Shown one piece after another: positions 26,410 through 35,386 of a stretch of DNA of 64,000 bases. Positions within the stretch are counted from its first letter, which is position 1; the number at the start of each line of letters is the position of its first letter. The position numbers and the translations under genes are program-made. The notes below the pieces were generated by a model. The model searched no databases, had not been told where the DNA came from, and saw only the letters and a list, made by a program, of their open reading frames with translations. Location: positions 1-64,000 of the forward strand of contig CADACW010000006.1 in NCBI GenBank assembly GCA_902786565.1, written 5' to 3'. The stretch comes from an uncultured Prevotellaceae bacterium. Lineage in GTDB: Bacteria > Bacteroidota > Bacteroidia > Bacteroidales > Bacteroidaceae.

Positions 26410-26984
26410 CGCTCCTTGACATGCTCCTGCTGGCAGTAGCCCTGGCGATGGACTGCTTCACCGTCTCCATCGTCAGCGGGGTCATCCTGCGCAGGCGGGA
26501 GTGGCGCGTCATCGGCCAACTGAGCTTCCTCTTCGGGCTGTTCCAGGCGGCCATGCCTCTCCTCGGATGGCTATGCACCGCCCACTTCGCCCACTATGTG
26601 GAAGCCTACGACCACTGGGTGGCCTTCCTCCTGCTGGCCTTCTTGGGTGGCAGGATGATTCGCGAGGCATTCCTGCCCGAAGAGAGGCAGACCTTCAACC
26701 CCAGGCGGCTGGCCACACAGCTGATGCTGGCCGTGGCCACCAGCATCGATGCCTTGGCCATTGGCATCTCAATGGCCGTGTCAGGCTATACCGCCGTGTC
26801 GCAGTTGTGGGTGCCGCTGGCGCTGATTGGGCTGGTGTCGCTGGCTTTCGGCCTGGCCGGTCATCTGCTGGGCATTCGCTTCGGCCGCGGTGTGAGCCGC
26901 CGCTTCAAGCCCGGACTCATCGGGGGCGTCATCCTGCTGCTGATAGGCTTCAAGGTGCTGTTCAGCCATCTGTTAAACTCATAA
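26406..26984 (+). CDS. mntP: Manganese efflux pump MntP
   Basis: A 192-residue membrane protein with six predicted helices and the two DUF204 repeats; key Asp residues appear in LAMDCFTVSI and SIDALAIGISMAVSG. MntP exports Mn2+. Start overlaps the peptidase stop (ATGA), so no separate Mn riboswitch precedes it. Confidence 0.92.
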   Translation: MTLLDMLLLAVALAMDCFTVSIVSGVILRRREWRVIGQLSFLFGLFQAAMPLLGWLCTAHFAHYVEAYDHWVAFLLLAFLGGRMIREAFLPEERQTFNPRRLATQLMLAVATSIDALAIGISMAVSGYTAVSQLWVPLALIGLVSLAFGLAGHLLGIRFGRGVSRRFKPGLIGGVILLLIGFKVLFSHLLNS

Positions 26985-26998
26985 AAACAATAGGAACT

Positions 26999-27268
26999 AT
27001 GCCAACAAAACACATTCAGTATGAAACGACAGGCACGTGCGCAAAGCTCATCGACGTGACCTGCGACGAGAACGATGTCATCCAGCAAGTCTTCTTCCTG
27101 GGAGGTTGCAACGGCAATCTGCAAGGCATCAGCCAGCTGGTGAGAGGGCAGAAGATAGACGATGTGATCAAACGCATTGACGGCATACGCTGCGGCGTGA
27201 AGCGCACATCGTGTCCCGACCAGCTATGCCGCGCCTTGGAGCGACTGAAAGAGGCTCCACTGCAATAA
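26999..27268 (+). CDS. TSCPD-domain protein (TIGR03905 type)
   Basis: An 89-residue protein named by its motif TSCPDQLCRAL near the end; the first part is YETTGTCAKLIDV and FFLGGCNGNLQGISQL. The paired Cys and the similarity to the C-terminal zinc domain of B12-dependent ribonucleotide reductases suggest metal or nucleotide binding, but the stand-alone form has no established role. It follows mntP by 14 bases. Confidence 0.88.
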   Translation: MPTKHIQYETTGTCAKLIDVTCDENDVIQQVFFLGGCNGNLQGISQLVRGQKIDDVIKRIDGIRCGVKRTSCPDQLCRALERLKEAPLQ

Positions 27269-27290
27269 AAACTTTGAAAGAACGTGAAGA

Positions 27291-27686
27291 CTACTTGTAG
27301 TCTGCCGGAGTGACCGTGGCCTCCAGATAGATTTTCTGGGGGTCGCGGGTGGAACGGTAGACGTAATGGAAGTTCACGTCGGCATTCATCAGCGACTTGT
27401 AGCCGGGCGTGTTCTTCAGTTCATTTACCAACACGCTTTTGGCATCGCCAAGCATATTGACCACGCTGTCATTGTCGGATTCGCCAGTGAATCGGAAATA
27501 CTGCGACTGCGTGCGCGTCGGTATGTCGAAGACAATGCTGTCCAGAAACATATTGTCGCCGATGGGCATGGGGCACTTGGCCTCGGTCGTTTCGCGGGCC
27601 TCGCGGGCGGCCCTTTCCTCGATGGTTTCCTGACAAGCGGCCAAGGTAAAAGACATGGCGGCTAAAAAAATGATGGCTTTTCTCAT
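27291..27686 (-). CDS. Hypothetical lipoprotein
   Basis: A 131-residue protein with a lipoprotein signal (MRKAIIFLAAMSFTLAAC, Cys 18), a charged linker (ERAAREARETTEAK) and a small alpha/beta domain containing SQYFRFTGESDNDS and NFHYVYRSTRD. No family recognised. It is a single gene between the TSCPD gene (convergent) and a tRNA. Confidence 0.8.
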   Translation of the reverse strand: MRKAIIFLAAMSFTLAACQETIEERAAREARETTEAKCPMPIGDNMFLDSIVFDIPTRTQSQYFRFTGESDNDSVVNMLGDAKSVLVNELKNTPGYKSLMNADVNFHYVYRSTRDPQKIYLEATVTPADYK

Positions 27687-27756
27687 ACTGCTGATGGTTT
27701 GTCTTTAAAAGCAAGACAGCAAACTACTCGGTGTCGTAGATTGCTGTCTCTCTCTG

Positions 27757-27830
27757 TAGCGGGAGCCGGGATTGAACCGGCGACCTCATGATTATGAATC
27801 ATGCGCTCTAACCAGCTGAGCTATCCCGCC
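27757..27830 (-). tRNA. tRNA with CAT anticodon, probably elongator tRNA-Met
   Basis: A 74-base cloverleaf on the minus strand: acceptor GGCGGGA/TCCCGCT, D-arm GCTCAGCTGGTTAGAGC, anticodon loop with CAT in ATTCATAAT, T-loop TTCAATC. CAT can be elongator Met, initiator Met or lysidine-modified Ile. The G1:T72 pair and D-arm argue against an initiator; Met and Ile2 cannot be fully separated by eye. Confidence 0.92.
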
Positions 27831-27868
27831 ATCATTTTTGCTTCCTTGGCTTGTTCTTGAAAGCGGGT

Positions 27869-27877
27869 GCAAAATTA
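27869..27877 (-). promoter_or_regulatory. Promoter -7 box of the CAT tRNA
   Basis: TAATTTTGC followed by ACCCGC on the minus strand, 38 bases before the tRNA. Confidence 0.6.
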
Positions 27878-27993
27878 CTACTTTTTGCTGAATAAAAGAA
27901 AATGTTACGAGGAAAATCATTCGGACTTAACGTTTTTTATGAATTTATGGTAAAAAACTTCGCCCTTTGGTTTTCTATATGGTGCTTTTTTCG

Positions 27994-28002
27994 TAACTTT
28001 GT
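27994..28002 (+). promoter_or_regulatory. -7 box of the START-like/phosphatase operon
   Basis: TAACTTTGT, 49 bases before the ATG at 28052. Confidence 0.5.
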
Positions 28003-28051
28003 CGCCGAAATTGATGATTTATTTTGACAATAGCAAAAACCGGAACAAAAT

Positions 28052-28450
28052 ATGCGCAAAAAGAGATTAGACCTCGAATATCCGCTGGCAGCGCGTGCTA
28101 CCGACGTACTATGGATGCTGTTGAGTACGGACCACGGCCTTGAGCGCTGGCTTGCCGACCAGGTGATAGAAGAAAACGGAGTGCTCAGCCTGACGTGGGG
28201 AAACATTTATGCCGAACACCATACACTCTATGCCAATATTGTTGAGCGTGTGCGCAATAGCCATATACGTCTGAGATGGGTAGACGAGGAAGACCCGGAA
28301 GCATTCTGGGAAATGCGAATCATACGCAGCGAACTGACCGAGGAACTCTGTCTGCAAGTGGTCGACTATGCTCCGTCGGAAGACATCGAAGACCTTCACG
28401 AGCTGTGGGACGGCAATATGGAGAGACTCCACCAGTCCAGCGGGTTTTAG
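28052..28450 (+). CDS. START-like domain protein
   Basis: A 132-residue protein resembling the small Bacteroidota START-like (SRPBCC-fold) family: ARATDVLWMLLSTDHGLERWLAD early, then SHIRLRWVDEEDPEAFWEMRI. No signal peptide. The fold makes a hydrophobic cavity; ligand unknown. It is 23 bases before the phosphatase gene. Confidence 0.8.
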   Translation: MRKKRLDLEYPLAARATDVLWMLLSTDHGLERWLADQVIEENGVLSLTWGNIYAEHHTLYANIVERVRNSHIRLRWVDEEDPEAFWEMRIIRSELTEELCLQVVDYAPSEDIEDLHELWDGNMERLHQSSGF

Positions 28451-28473
28451 GGAAGTGTGACAATTATGAATCT

Positions 28474-29982
28474 ATGAGAAAAAAAATCACAACCATCTTT
28501 TTACTGTGCTGCTTCGCAATAAGCTTGGCAGCACAGTCGCAGTTTGGCGAACAGCCCAAACTGGTTGTCGGCATTGTGGTGGACCAGATGCGGTGGGACT
28601 ATCTCTCACGCTACTACGACCGCTTCACCGACGGTGGCTTCAAGCGGCTCATCACCGAGGGCTACTCGTGCAACAACTGCCTGATCAACTACCTGCCCAC
28701 GGTGACGGCCATTGGCCATACATCGGTCTATACTGGCACCACGCCTGCCTTCCACGGCATCTGCGGCAACAGCTTTTATATAGACGGACGGAAGACCTAC
28801 TGCACATCCGACACGACCGTGCAGACTGTGGGCGCCAAGGGAAACAGAGGGCAGCACTCGCCCCGCAATCTGCTCAGTACGACGATTGGCGACCAGCTGC
28901 GGCTGCACACCGACTTCCGGTCGAAGGTGGTGAGTGTGAGTTACAAGGACCGGGCGGCCATTCTGCCCGGCGGCCATTCGGCCAATGCCGCCTACTGGCT
29001 GGACACCAAGAACCTGTGCTTTGTGTCGAGCACCTATTATATGGAGCAACTGCCCGACTATGTGCTCAACGTGAACAAGGCCATCAGCAAGAACAAGGAG
29101 GCCAAGGAGGCCGGCGACTACATTGGCTACACACCGCTCTGCGGCACCATCACCACCGACATGGCCATTGCCACCCTGCAAGGCGAGAACCTGGGACGGG
29201 GCGAGGCTGCCGACATGCTCTGCGTGAGCTATAGCCAGACCGATATCATTGGCCACGAATGGGGCACCAGGGGCAGCCGTACAGACGATGCCTATCTGAC
29301 CCTGGACCGCGACTTGGCCCGACTGCTCAACGCACTCGACGCCCAGGTGGGAAGGGGGAACTATCTGCTCTTCCTCACGGCCGACCACGGCGCCTCGCAC
29401 AACTGGAAGTTCATGAACGAACACAAGCTGAAGGCCGGGCCGTTGTATATGGATGATCTGAAGAACCGCATCGAAGACTATGTCTCACAAAAACTGGGGG
29501 CCACCCATTCCCTGGTGGACGATGTGATGGACTATCGGGTCTTTCTGAACCACAGCAGCATTGCCGACCAAAAACTCAACCTGCAGCAGGTGAAGCAAGT
29601 GGTGGCCGACTTTCTTGGCAAACAGCAGGGCATTGTGACGGCTGTCGATATGGAGCATGTGCGCACAGCCGCCTTGCCACAGCTGTTGGTTGACCGTATT
29701 CTGATGGGCTATCATCCCCGTCGTTCCGGCGACGTCATCTTCATTCCTGAACCTCAGCACTACATTTGGTGGGACAAAGCTACACCTACGCGCACCACCC
29801 ACGGCCAATGGAATCCCTACGATGCCCATATCCCCCTGCTGTTCTTCGGTTGGCACATCAACCAGGGTGCCACCAGCCGTGAGGTGCATATCAACGACAT
29901 AGCCCCCACGGTGTGCCAGTTGCTGCACATTCAGCAGCCCAATGCCTGTTCGGGCAAAGCCATTACAGAAATCACTAAATAA
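28474..29982 (+). CDS. PafA-like alkaline phosphatase/phosphodiesterase
   Basis: A 502-residue exported enzyme: signal MRKKITTIFLLCCFAISLAA, then an alkaline-phosphatase superfamily fold. Active-site elements line up with PafA/NPP: VVDQMRWD (metal Asp), PTVTAIGH with the presumed nucleophile Thr78, SQTDIIGHEWG (metal Asp and His), TADHGAS (metal Asp-His), and TTHGQW (metal His). PafA is the main phosphate-irrepressible periplasmic phosphatase of Bacteroidota. The ATG at 28474 is used, not the longer frame that runs back into the START-like gene. A paralogue lacking these residues lies at 38587. Confidence 0.9.
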   Translation: MRKKITTIFLLCCFAISLAAQSQFGEQPKLVVGIVVDQMRWDYLSRYYDRFTDGGFKRLITEGYSCNNCLINYLPTVTAIGHTSVYTGTTPAFHGICGNSFYIDGRKTYCTSDTTVQTVGAKGNRGQHSPRNLLSTTIGDQLRLHTDFRSKVVSVSYKDRAAILPGGHSANAAYWLDTKNLCFVSSTYYMEQLPDYVLNVNKAISKNKEAKEAGDYIGYTPLCGTITTDMAIATLQGENLGRGEAADMLCVSYSQTDIIGHEWGTRGSRTDDAYLTLDRDLARLLNALDAQVGRGNYLLFLTADHGASHNWKFMNEHKLKAGPLYMDDLKNRIEDYVSQKLGATHSLVDDVMDYRVFLNHSSIADQKLNLQQVKQVVADFLGKQQGIVTAVDMEHVRTAALPQLLVDRILMGYHPRRSGDVIFIPEPQHYIWWDKATPTRTTHGQWNPYDAHIPLLFFGWHINQGATSREVHINDIAPTVCQLLHIQQPNACSGKAITEITK

Positions 29983-29991
29983 TAACAAATT

Positions 29992-30564
29992 ATGAGACAC
30001 TATCTGTTAATTCTGTTGATCACGTTCTGCACTGGGTGCTTCGCACAGAGTGCCGACAAGCTCTATGAAGAGGGCAAAAAACTTTATGACGCCGAGAACT
30101 ATACAGCTGCCGTGCCCAAACTGCAAGCTGCTGCCGAGAAGGGGCACAAGAAGGCTCAGTACCGTCTGGGCCGCTGCTACGACAAAGGCTATGGCGTGGA
30201 CGAAAACGAGACCAAGGCCTATGAGTGGTATCTGAAGGCGGCCAACCAAGGCTCGGCCAAGGCACAGTATCAGGTGGGCAAATGCCTGAAGAACGGCAGC
30301 GGCGTAGAGAAAGACCGCAAGAAGGCCGTGGAGTGGTTTGCCAAAGCTGCCAAGCAGGACAACGGCAATGCCCAGCTGGCCTTGGGCAAAGCCTACATGA
30401 AAGGCAAGGGCATTGCTGCCGATGCTGACAAGGCCAAGAGTTGGCTGAAGAAAGCCGTCAGCAATCCGAAGGACGGAAAGGAAATACTGGAAGAGCTGCG
30501 GAAAGAAAAAGCCGAGGGCGACGAGGATGCCATCAGAATCCTGGAGATAGTAGGAAAGAAGTAA
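29992..30564 (+). CDS. Sel1-repeat protein, exported
   Basis: A 190-residue protein with a signal peptide (MRHYLLILLITFCTGCFA; the GC may be a lipobox) and about three Sel1-like repeats, e.g. AQYRLGRCYDKGYGVDENET and AQYQVGKCLKNGSGVEKD. Such repeats mediate protein-protein contacts. It is nine bases after the phosphatase and is probably part of the same operon. Confidence 0.85.
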   Translation: MRHYLLILLITFCTGCFAQSADKLYEEGKKLYDAENYTAAVPKLQAAAEKGHKKAQYRLGRCYDKGYGVDENETKAYEWYLKAANQGSAKAQYQVGKCLKNGSGVEKDRKKAVEWFAKAAKQDNGNAQLALGKAYMKGKGIAADADKAKSWLKKAVSNPKDGKEILEELRKEKAEGDEDAIRILEIVGKK

Positions 30565-30579
30565 TCAAACTTGACAGTT

Positions 30580-31311
30580 ATGACCATCAGAAGATTTATT
30601 TTGACATTTAGCTTGCTGCTGCCATTGGTGATGATGGCGGCACAGAAGCAGGACGTGTTCACCGCCCCTTCGGGCAAGACCGTCACAATCACCCACATCA
30701 AGCACGCCAGCGTACTGATAGAGTACGACGGGCTGAACATCTACGTTGACCCCGTAGGCAACCTTGAGCCGAAAACAGATTTCTCGACGATGCCAAAAGC
30801 CAACATTGTGCTAGTCACACACGAGCATCTGGACCACTTCGACAATCTGGCCATCGCCCGGCTGGCCTCGCCCGCCACCGCCATCTATGCCAACAAGGCG
30901 GTCAATGGGATGCTGCACCGCGGACTGGTGATGAGCAATGGCGACAGCATCACCTACAACGCGCATATCAAGATATGGGCTGTGCCGGCCTACAATACCA
31001 CCGTGGGCAGGGAGAAGTTCCATCCCAAGGGGCGTGACAATGGTTATATCATCTCTTTCGACGGCCTGCGCATCTATTTGGCCGGCGACACGGAGGACAT
31101 TCCCGAAATGGCAGAACTGAAAGACATCGACGTGGCCTTCCTGCCCTGTAACCAGCCCTACACCATGACCGTAGACCAGCTGGTGCAGGCTGCCAATACC
31201 ATCAAGCCCAAGGTGCTCTTCCCCTATCACTTCGGAGAGACCCCCATAAACCAAGTGCCTATGAAACTCATAGGCACTGGTATCGACGTAAGAATACGCG
31301 ACTATAAGTAA
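30580..31311 (+). CDS. Exported metallo-beta-lactamase-fold hydrolase (UlaG-like)
   Basis: A 243-residue protein with signal MTIRRFILTFSLLLPLVMMA. The zinc motif is THEHLDHFD, followed by LAGDTEDIPEM and PYHFGETP, as in the UlaG/YtkL group of metallo-hydrolases. The substrate is unknown. A TTG at 30571 in frame is an alternative start, but the ATG at 30580 gives a good signal peptide. Confidence 0.87.
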   Translation: MTIRRFILTFSLLLPLVMMAAQKQDVFTAPSGKTVTITHIKHASVLIEYDGLNIYVDPVGNLEPKTDFSTMPKANIVLVTHEHLDHFDNLAIARLASPATAIYANKAVNGMLHRGLVMSNGDSITYNAHIKIWAVPAYNTTVGREKFHPKGRDNGYIISFDGLRIYLAGDTEDIPEMAELKDIDVAFLPCNQPYTMTVDQLVQAANTIKPKVLFPYHFGETPINQVPMKLIGTGIDVRIRDYK

Positions 31312-31319
31312 GCAGAACA

Positions 31320-32189
31320 CTATGCCATATCGTTGGCATCGGTGGCCTTCTTCGACGTAGATGTCTTGCGGGCAGTCGACGAGGTGGCGCTTGTGCGCTT
31401 CCTCGTTTTCTTTTCCTCTGGCGTCACCGGCTTCTCCACCTTCATGCCGGCCAGTTCGGGGTCGATGAGGATGCGGCCGCAATATTCGCAGACAATGATT
31501 TTCTTGTGCATCTTGATGTCGAGCTGGCGCTGGGGCGGCACCTTGTTGAAGCAGCCACCGCAGGCATCGCGCTGCACGTAGACAATGCCCAGACCGTTGC
31601 GGGCGTTCTTCCTGATGCGTTTGAACGAGTTGAGCAGACGCGGCTCTATCTTGGCTTCGTAGTCGTAGACCTTGTCCTTCAGTCGCTCTTCCTCGGCACG
31701 TGTCTCCTCGATAATCTCGTCCAGTTCGCTCTTCTTCACCTCCAGGTCTTCACGACGCTCCACCAGCGTGGCCTTGCTGCTCTCCAGCTCGGCCTGCTTC
31801 TCGGCAATGCGCTTTTCGGCGTCGGCAATCTTCTTGTTGCAAAGTTCAATTTCCAGCGTCTGGTATTCAATCTCCTTCGACAGCGTGTCGTACTCACGGT
31901 TGTTGCGCACATCGTCCAGCTGCTGCTTGTAGCGCTCCACCGTGTTTTCCGACTCGATGATTTCGCCACGCTTCTGCGAGATGGCGCGTTCAAACTCGCC
32001 GATTTCTCCCTCTATGCGCTCGATGCGGGTGTTCAGGCCTTCTATTTCGGCCTCCAGATCTTCCACTTCCAGTGGCAGCTCGCCGCGCAGCGCTTTTTTC
32101 TCGTCAATGGCCGAAAGGGCCGTCTGCAGTTGGAACAGGGTTTTCAGTCTCTCTTCCACACTCAGGTCTGTGGGGTCTTTTTTTGCCAT
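31320..32189 (-). CDS. Coiled-coil protein with C4 zinc ribbon (CT398/DUF164 type)
   Basis: A 289-residue protein: residues about 10-180 form a long antiparallel coiled coil, followed by a zinc ribbon (CGGCFNK then CEYCGRILID) and an added Lys/Ser/Thr/Ala-rich tail (last 45 residues). This is the CdsZ/CT398 family, thought to bind nucleic acid or sigma factors. It is translated 15 bases after the NIF3 gene, a pairing common in this phylum. Confidence 0.88.
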   Translation of the reverse strand: MAKKDPTDLSVEERLKTLFQLQTALSAIDEKKALRGELPLEVEDLEAEIEGLNTRIERIEGEIGEFERAISQKRGEIIESENTVERYKQQLDDVRNNREYDTLSKEIEYQTLEIELCNKKIADAEKRIAEKQAELESSKATLVERREDLEVKKSELDEIIEETRAEEERLKDKVYDYEAKIEPRLLNSFKRIRKNARNGLGIVYVQRDACGGCFNKVPPQRQLDIKMHKKIIVCEYCGRILIDPELAGMKVEKPVTPEEKKTRKRTSATSSTARKTSTSKKATDANDMA

Positions 32190-32204
32190 AATGTTTGATG
32201 TTTG

Positions 32205-32990
32205 TTAGATATATAATATTGGATTGGTCTTTGTTTCGGCTATGCAGCATCTTACGCCCGGGCAGTCTTTCTCGATGATGCGCCTGAACACCTCGCTGGT
32301 GTACTGCTCGCTTTCGTAGTGGCCGATGACGCATATCTGAATCTCCTGCTCATGACCGAAGTACTGGTGATAGTGCATTTCGCCTGTGATGAAGGCGTCG
32401 GCCCCCAAGGCAATAGCTTCGTCCAGCAGAAAGTCGCCGGCACCGCCGCAGAGCGCCACCTGCTGCACCGGCCTCTGCAGCAGTTCGTTGCAGTGGGCGC
32501 AGGCCACGCCAAACGTGTTTTTCACCAGTTCTACAAAGGTGCGGGCGTCGGTGGGGTGGGGCAGCCGGCCGGTCACGCCGCTACCGCAGTCAATGCCGCC
32601 CACCGTTTTGCGGGCGAAGAAATCCACCTCCGTCAGTCCGAGCCGCTCCGCCATCATCCAGTTCACACCGCCGGGGGCATTGTCCATGTTGGTGTGCATC
32701 GACACCACGCAGATGTCGTGCTTGATGGCCTGCCGCACCGTGCGCTGCACGTCGTTGGCGTCGGCCACCTGTTTCAGTCCGCGAAACAGCAGCGGATGGT
32801 GGCTCACCACCAGATTGCAGCCCAGTGCCACCGCCTCGTCGATGATGGCGGGGGTGACGTCTAAACACAATAATGCCCCTGAAACCTCCGCCTCTGTCAA
32901 TCCAATCTGCAGGCCAGCGTTATCCCAACTTTCCTGTAGCGGCAGGGGCGCGAACTGTTCAAGGGCGTTCAGCACTTGTTTTATTTTCAC
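32205..32990 (-). CDS. NIF3/YbgI-family dinuclear metal protein (DUF34)
   Basis: A 261-residue protein with LQESWDNAGLQIG near the start, SHHPLLFRGLK (metal His) and DAFITGEMHYH near the end. These supply the dinuclear metal site of the toroidal DUF34 family; some members have GTP cyclohydrolase I type 2 annotation, but the physiological role is not settled. The AT-rich restriction island begins 141 bases upstream of its promoter side. Confidence 0.92.
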   Translation of the reverse strand: MKIKQVLNALEQFAPLPLQESWDNAGLQIGLTEAEVSGALLCLDVTPAIIDEAVALGCNLVVSHHPLLFRGLKQVADANDVQRTVRQAIKHDICVVSMHTNMDNAPGGVNWMMAERLGLTEVDFFARKTVGGIDCGSGVTGRLPHPTDARTFVELVKNTFGVACAHCNELLQRPVQQVALCGGAGDFLLDEAIALGADAFITGEMHYHQYFGHEQEIQICVIGHYESEQYTSEVFRRIIEKDCPGVRCCIAETKTNPILYI

Positions 32991-33023
32991 GCTTCTTTGT
33001 CGTTATTTCCTCAGATAGAGACT

Positions 33024-33032
33024 GCAAAATTA
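33024..33032 (-). promoter_or_regulatory. -7 box of the NIF3/zinc-ribbon operon
   Basis: TAATTTTGC on the minus strand, 33 bases before the ATG at 32990. Confidence 0.6.
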
Positions 33033-33131
33033 CGACTTTTCTTCTGAATCCCGTTACCATTCCCCTCTTTTTAACCCAACTTTAACATTTTGGGCAGGGG
33101 TGATGTTGGGCCAGAGATCCATTTTTGTTAT

Positions 33132-34223
33132 TCAAGATTTGGAACAATTGCATTTTACATAGTGTACGTATTCCTTTGTAAAGTCGGCGGTGATGTGTCG
33201 AGATTCAGATTCCTTGTCAGCTTTGAAACGGTTGTACTTCTGCTCAAAGCAACCATATTCGCCCCGCTCCGACATCACCTCGCGTATATCATCAAACGAC
33301 ATCAACCCCTCGTTATTATAACTCAGAAAGATATAGCGTGCGTCAACTGTTTCTATCAGATTTCTAAAAACCTCCTTCACTTTAGAGCGTGAACAATAGT
33401 CGGATTTTTGGTCGTCACATTTCCTCATTCCCGTTTTGCCTGTTATCTCTGGGCAGTCATATCTGGCAATCGTCTCCAACAGATGGTAGTTGCCCGAATA
33501 CTGACGATGATTATAAGGAGGATCCATATAGAGGATGTCTGTGTGCAGCCGCTTGGCCAACTCATTAGCATCCTCATTGAATACGTAGTGCTCCTGGTTG
33601 TTGTAAACCATTTCGGCTGGCTTCATCACCATCGACTTGGCGGCAGACTTCTTGATCTTCTTCAAGAAAGCCCCATAGACAGAAGCTGTATTCGCTACTT
33701 TGTCAATGTTCTCTATCAGCGTTGCAAGCAGGAAGAAATACTCGTCCTCATTCACTTTCCCCTCTTTACGCCATTCCTCTATCTTCATCCGGATGGCATC
33801 GCACTTCCCGCCATTCTTGTCTGAGAAGTACAATCGAAAATCCTCATTATCCCGATGATGTCCTTTACAATAGTTCTGGAAAATAAAACCCTCTACGGGC
33901 TCCAGCAAATCGAGCCATTCGCAGACTTTTGCGCCCTTCATCTCTTCGAAAAGTACGTCTTTTATGGCAGGTATTTCATCCTCCAAACCTTTAAACTTGA
34001 GAACGGTGTGATTGCCAATATAATGCCGATTCAGGACGTAACTATAATATTGTAAATCATTGGCTGTGACTTGATATCCTTTTGACTTGAAAAATTTCCC
34101 CACTGCACCTGTTCCTGCAAATAAATCACAAAAAGATTTGACTTGATTGTCTCCTGCCGTCACCTTGTCAACGCATTGCTCCAAAAAGGGCAAAAGCGTT
34201 TGCTTAGAACCTATATAATTCAT
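33132..34223 (-). CDS. D12-class adenine-N6 DNA methyltransferase
   Basis: A 363-residue protein starting MNYIGSKQTLLPFLEQC, the usual D12 opening. SAM loop CDLFAGTGAVG (about residues 32-42) and catalytic DPPYNHRQYSGNY (motif IV with the NxRQY extension). It transfers methyl from SAM to adenine N6. It is the last gene in the AT-rich four-gene operon, one base after the EVE/PD-(D/E)XK nuclease. Together with the other methyltransferase it would protect DNA from the two nucleases; different strands of a non-palindromic site would need two enzymes. Confidence 0.9.
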   Translation of the reverse strand: MNYIGSKQTLLPFLEQCVDKVTAGDNQVKSFCDLFAGTGAVGKFFKSKGYQVTANDLQYYSYVLNRHYIGNHTVLKFKGLEDEIPAIKDVLFEEMKGAKVCEWLDLLEPVEGFIFQNYCKGHHRDNEDFRLYFSDKNGGKCDAIRMKIEEWRKEGKVNEDEYFFLLATLIENIDKVANTASVYGAFLKKIKKSAAKSMVMKPAEMVYNNQEHYVFNEDANELAKRLHTDILYMDPPYNHRQYSGNYHLLETIARYDCPEITGKTGMRKCDDQKSDYCSRSKVKEVFRNLIETVDARYIFLSYNNEGLMSFDDIREVMSERGEYGCFEQKYNRFKADKESESRHITADFTKEYVHYVKCNCSKS

Positions 34224-34224
34224 T

Positions 34225-35385
34225 TCAATAAAAAAGAAGTTGAGTCGCTTGTACTTGATATTTAATCAGTTTTAGAGGTGAATAGTTAATGTGCCCCAAA
34301 TACTGGCGGTCAAAAGTATTTTTTCCTGCTAAAATATGGGAGGGGAATTTCGTTGACCCTGTACTGTCTAATGTTATAAGTACTGGGATTATCCTCGATG
34401 GGCGGTTCGGAATGTAATATTGAGTCAGCCAATCGATATATTTGTTCATCTGACTTATATGGCTAATGTCTATCGGGACGCATTTCAATTCTACTATATA
34501 GAGATTAGGTAGTTCTTCGCCATCAATTTTCGTTGATAAAACTATATCCATTCTTTGCATTCCAACACCACAAGAAACTTCATTACCGATCCACTCTATT
34601 CTTTCGTTCTGGGTCAAAATAGAATTGTCCAGAGACAGACAAGTTCCTTTGCCAATATGATTTGTAATGAAAGACTGTAAATGAGTTTCATGGGCCTGTC
34701 TATTACGATATTTGAAAATAAGTCTTTTAGAGATGTCAAGTTGTACACAATTAGTAAAATCGTATTTTGAAGGAGTATGTGGTATAATCGAATTGGCAAT
34801 ATCATCATATGAATAGCCTCCTTTTGCAGAAACAAGTGGTAATCCTCGATTCTTGGCTATTATCAGATTGATCAATCTTTTTGATTCATAAAGAGTTATC
34901 ATTGTGTTGCCACGATTACCTTTCAACTTTCTGTAAATCAAACTCCAAAGCATTTGACAGGGAGCAGGGATGCACCTAATATCATCAAGTGCCTCCCATT
35001 CAGATACACCTTTTGCATATACTTTGTCGGGTTCAATCAGTGCTCTGTATTGTAAGTCCTTTGTAAGTCCAGGATAATTATTTCCCTTATTATCAGTAAA
35101 TGCGACATAACTAACCGTTGGATCCTTTTTCACCTTAAAAACACCAAAGAATCCTCCCTCATTATGAGATTGTTGTAGGTAGAAAATAACATTGTCACCT
35201 TCTCTCATTCTATTAAAGTCAGCAACTAATCCTGCAAGATTTCTCTCTGTTGAGGGATGTATATAAGAATAATTAGCTTTGTCATTATTAAAAATAAAAG
35301 GTTTTGATGTCCCTGTGCCAATGAACATATATTCAAGATGCTTCTTGAATGTGTTCTTATCCACTATCAACACGTGAGTTGTCAT
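34225..35385 (-). CDS. PD-(D/E)XK nuclease with EVE/PUA-like N-terminal domain
   Basis: A 386-residue protein. The C-terminal part has a PD-(D/E)XK core: GMQRMDIVLS (Asp) followed about 20 residues later by LYIVELKCVP (Glu-x-Lys), then ISQMNKYIDWL. The N-terminal 150 residues contain REGDNVIFYLQ and GFFGVFKVKKDPTV, which resemble EVE (YTH-like) domains that read modified bases; this part is tentative. It is a probable restriction endonuclease, possibly modification-sensing. It lies between an HNH nuclease and a D12 methyltransferase with 1-base gaps. The base composition is clearly lower in GC than the core genes. Confidence 0.75.
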   Translation of the reverse strand: MTTHVLIVDKNTFKKHLEYMFIGTGTSKPFIFNNDKANYSYIHPSTERNLAGLVADFNRMREGDNVIFYLQQSHNEGGFFGVFKVKKDPTVSYVAFTDNKGNNYPGLTKDLQYRALIEPDKVYAKGVSEWEALDDIRCIPAPCQMLWSLIYRKLKGNRGNTMITLYESKRLINLIIAKNRGLPLVSAKGGYSYDDIANSIIPHTPSKYDFTNCVQLDISKRLIFKYRNRQAHETHLQSFITNHIGKGTCLSLDNSILTQNERIEWIGNEVSCGVGMQRMDIVLSTKIDGEELPNLYIVELKCVPIDISHISQMNKYIDWLTQYYIPNRPSRIIPVLITLDSTGSTKFPSHILAGKNTFDRQYLGHINYSPLKLIKYQVQATQLLFY

Positions 35386-35386
35386 A

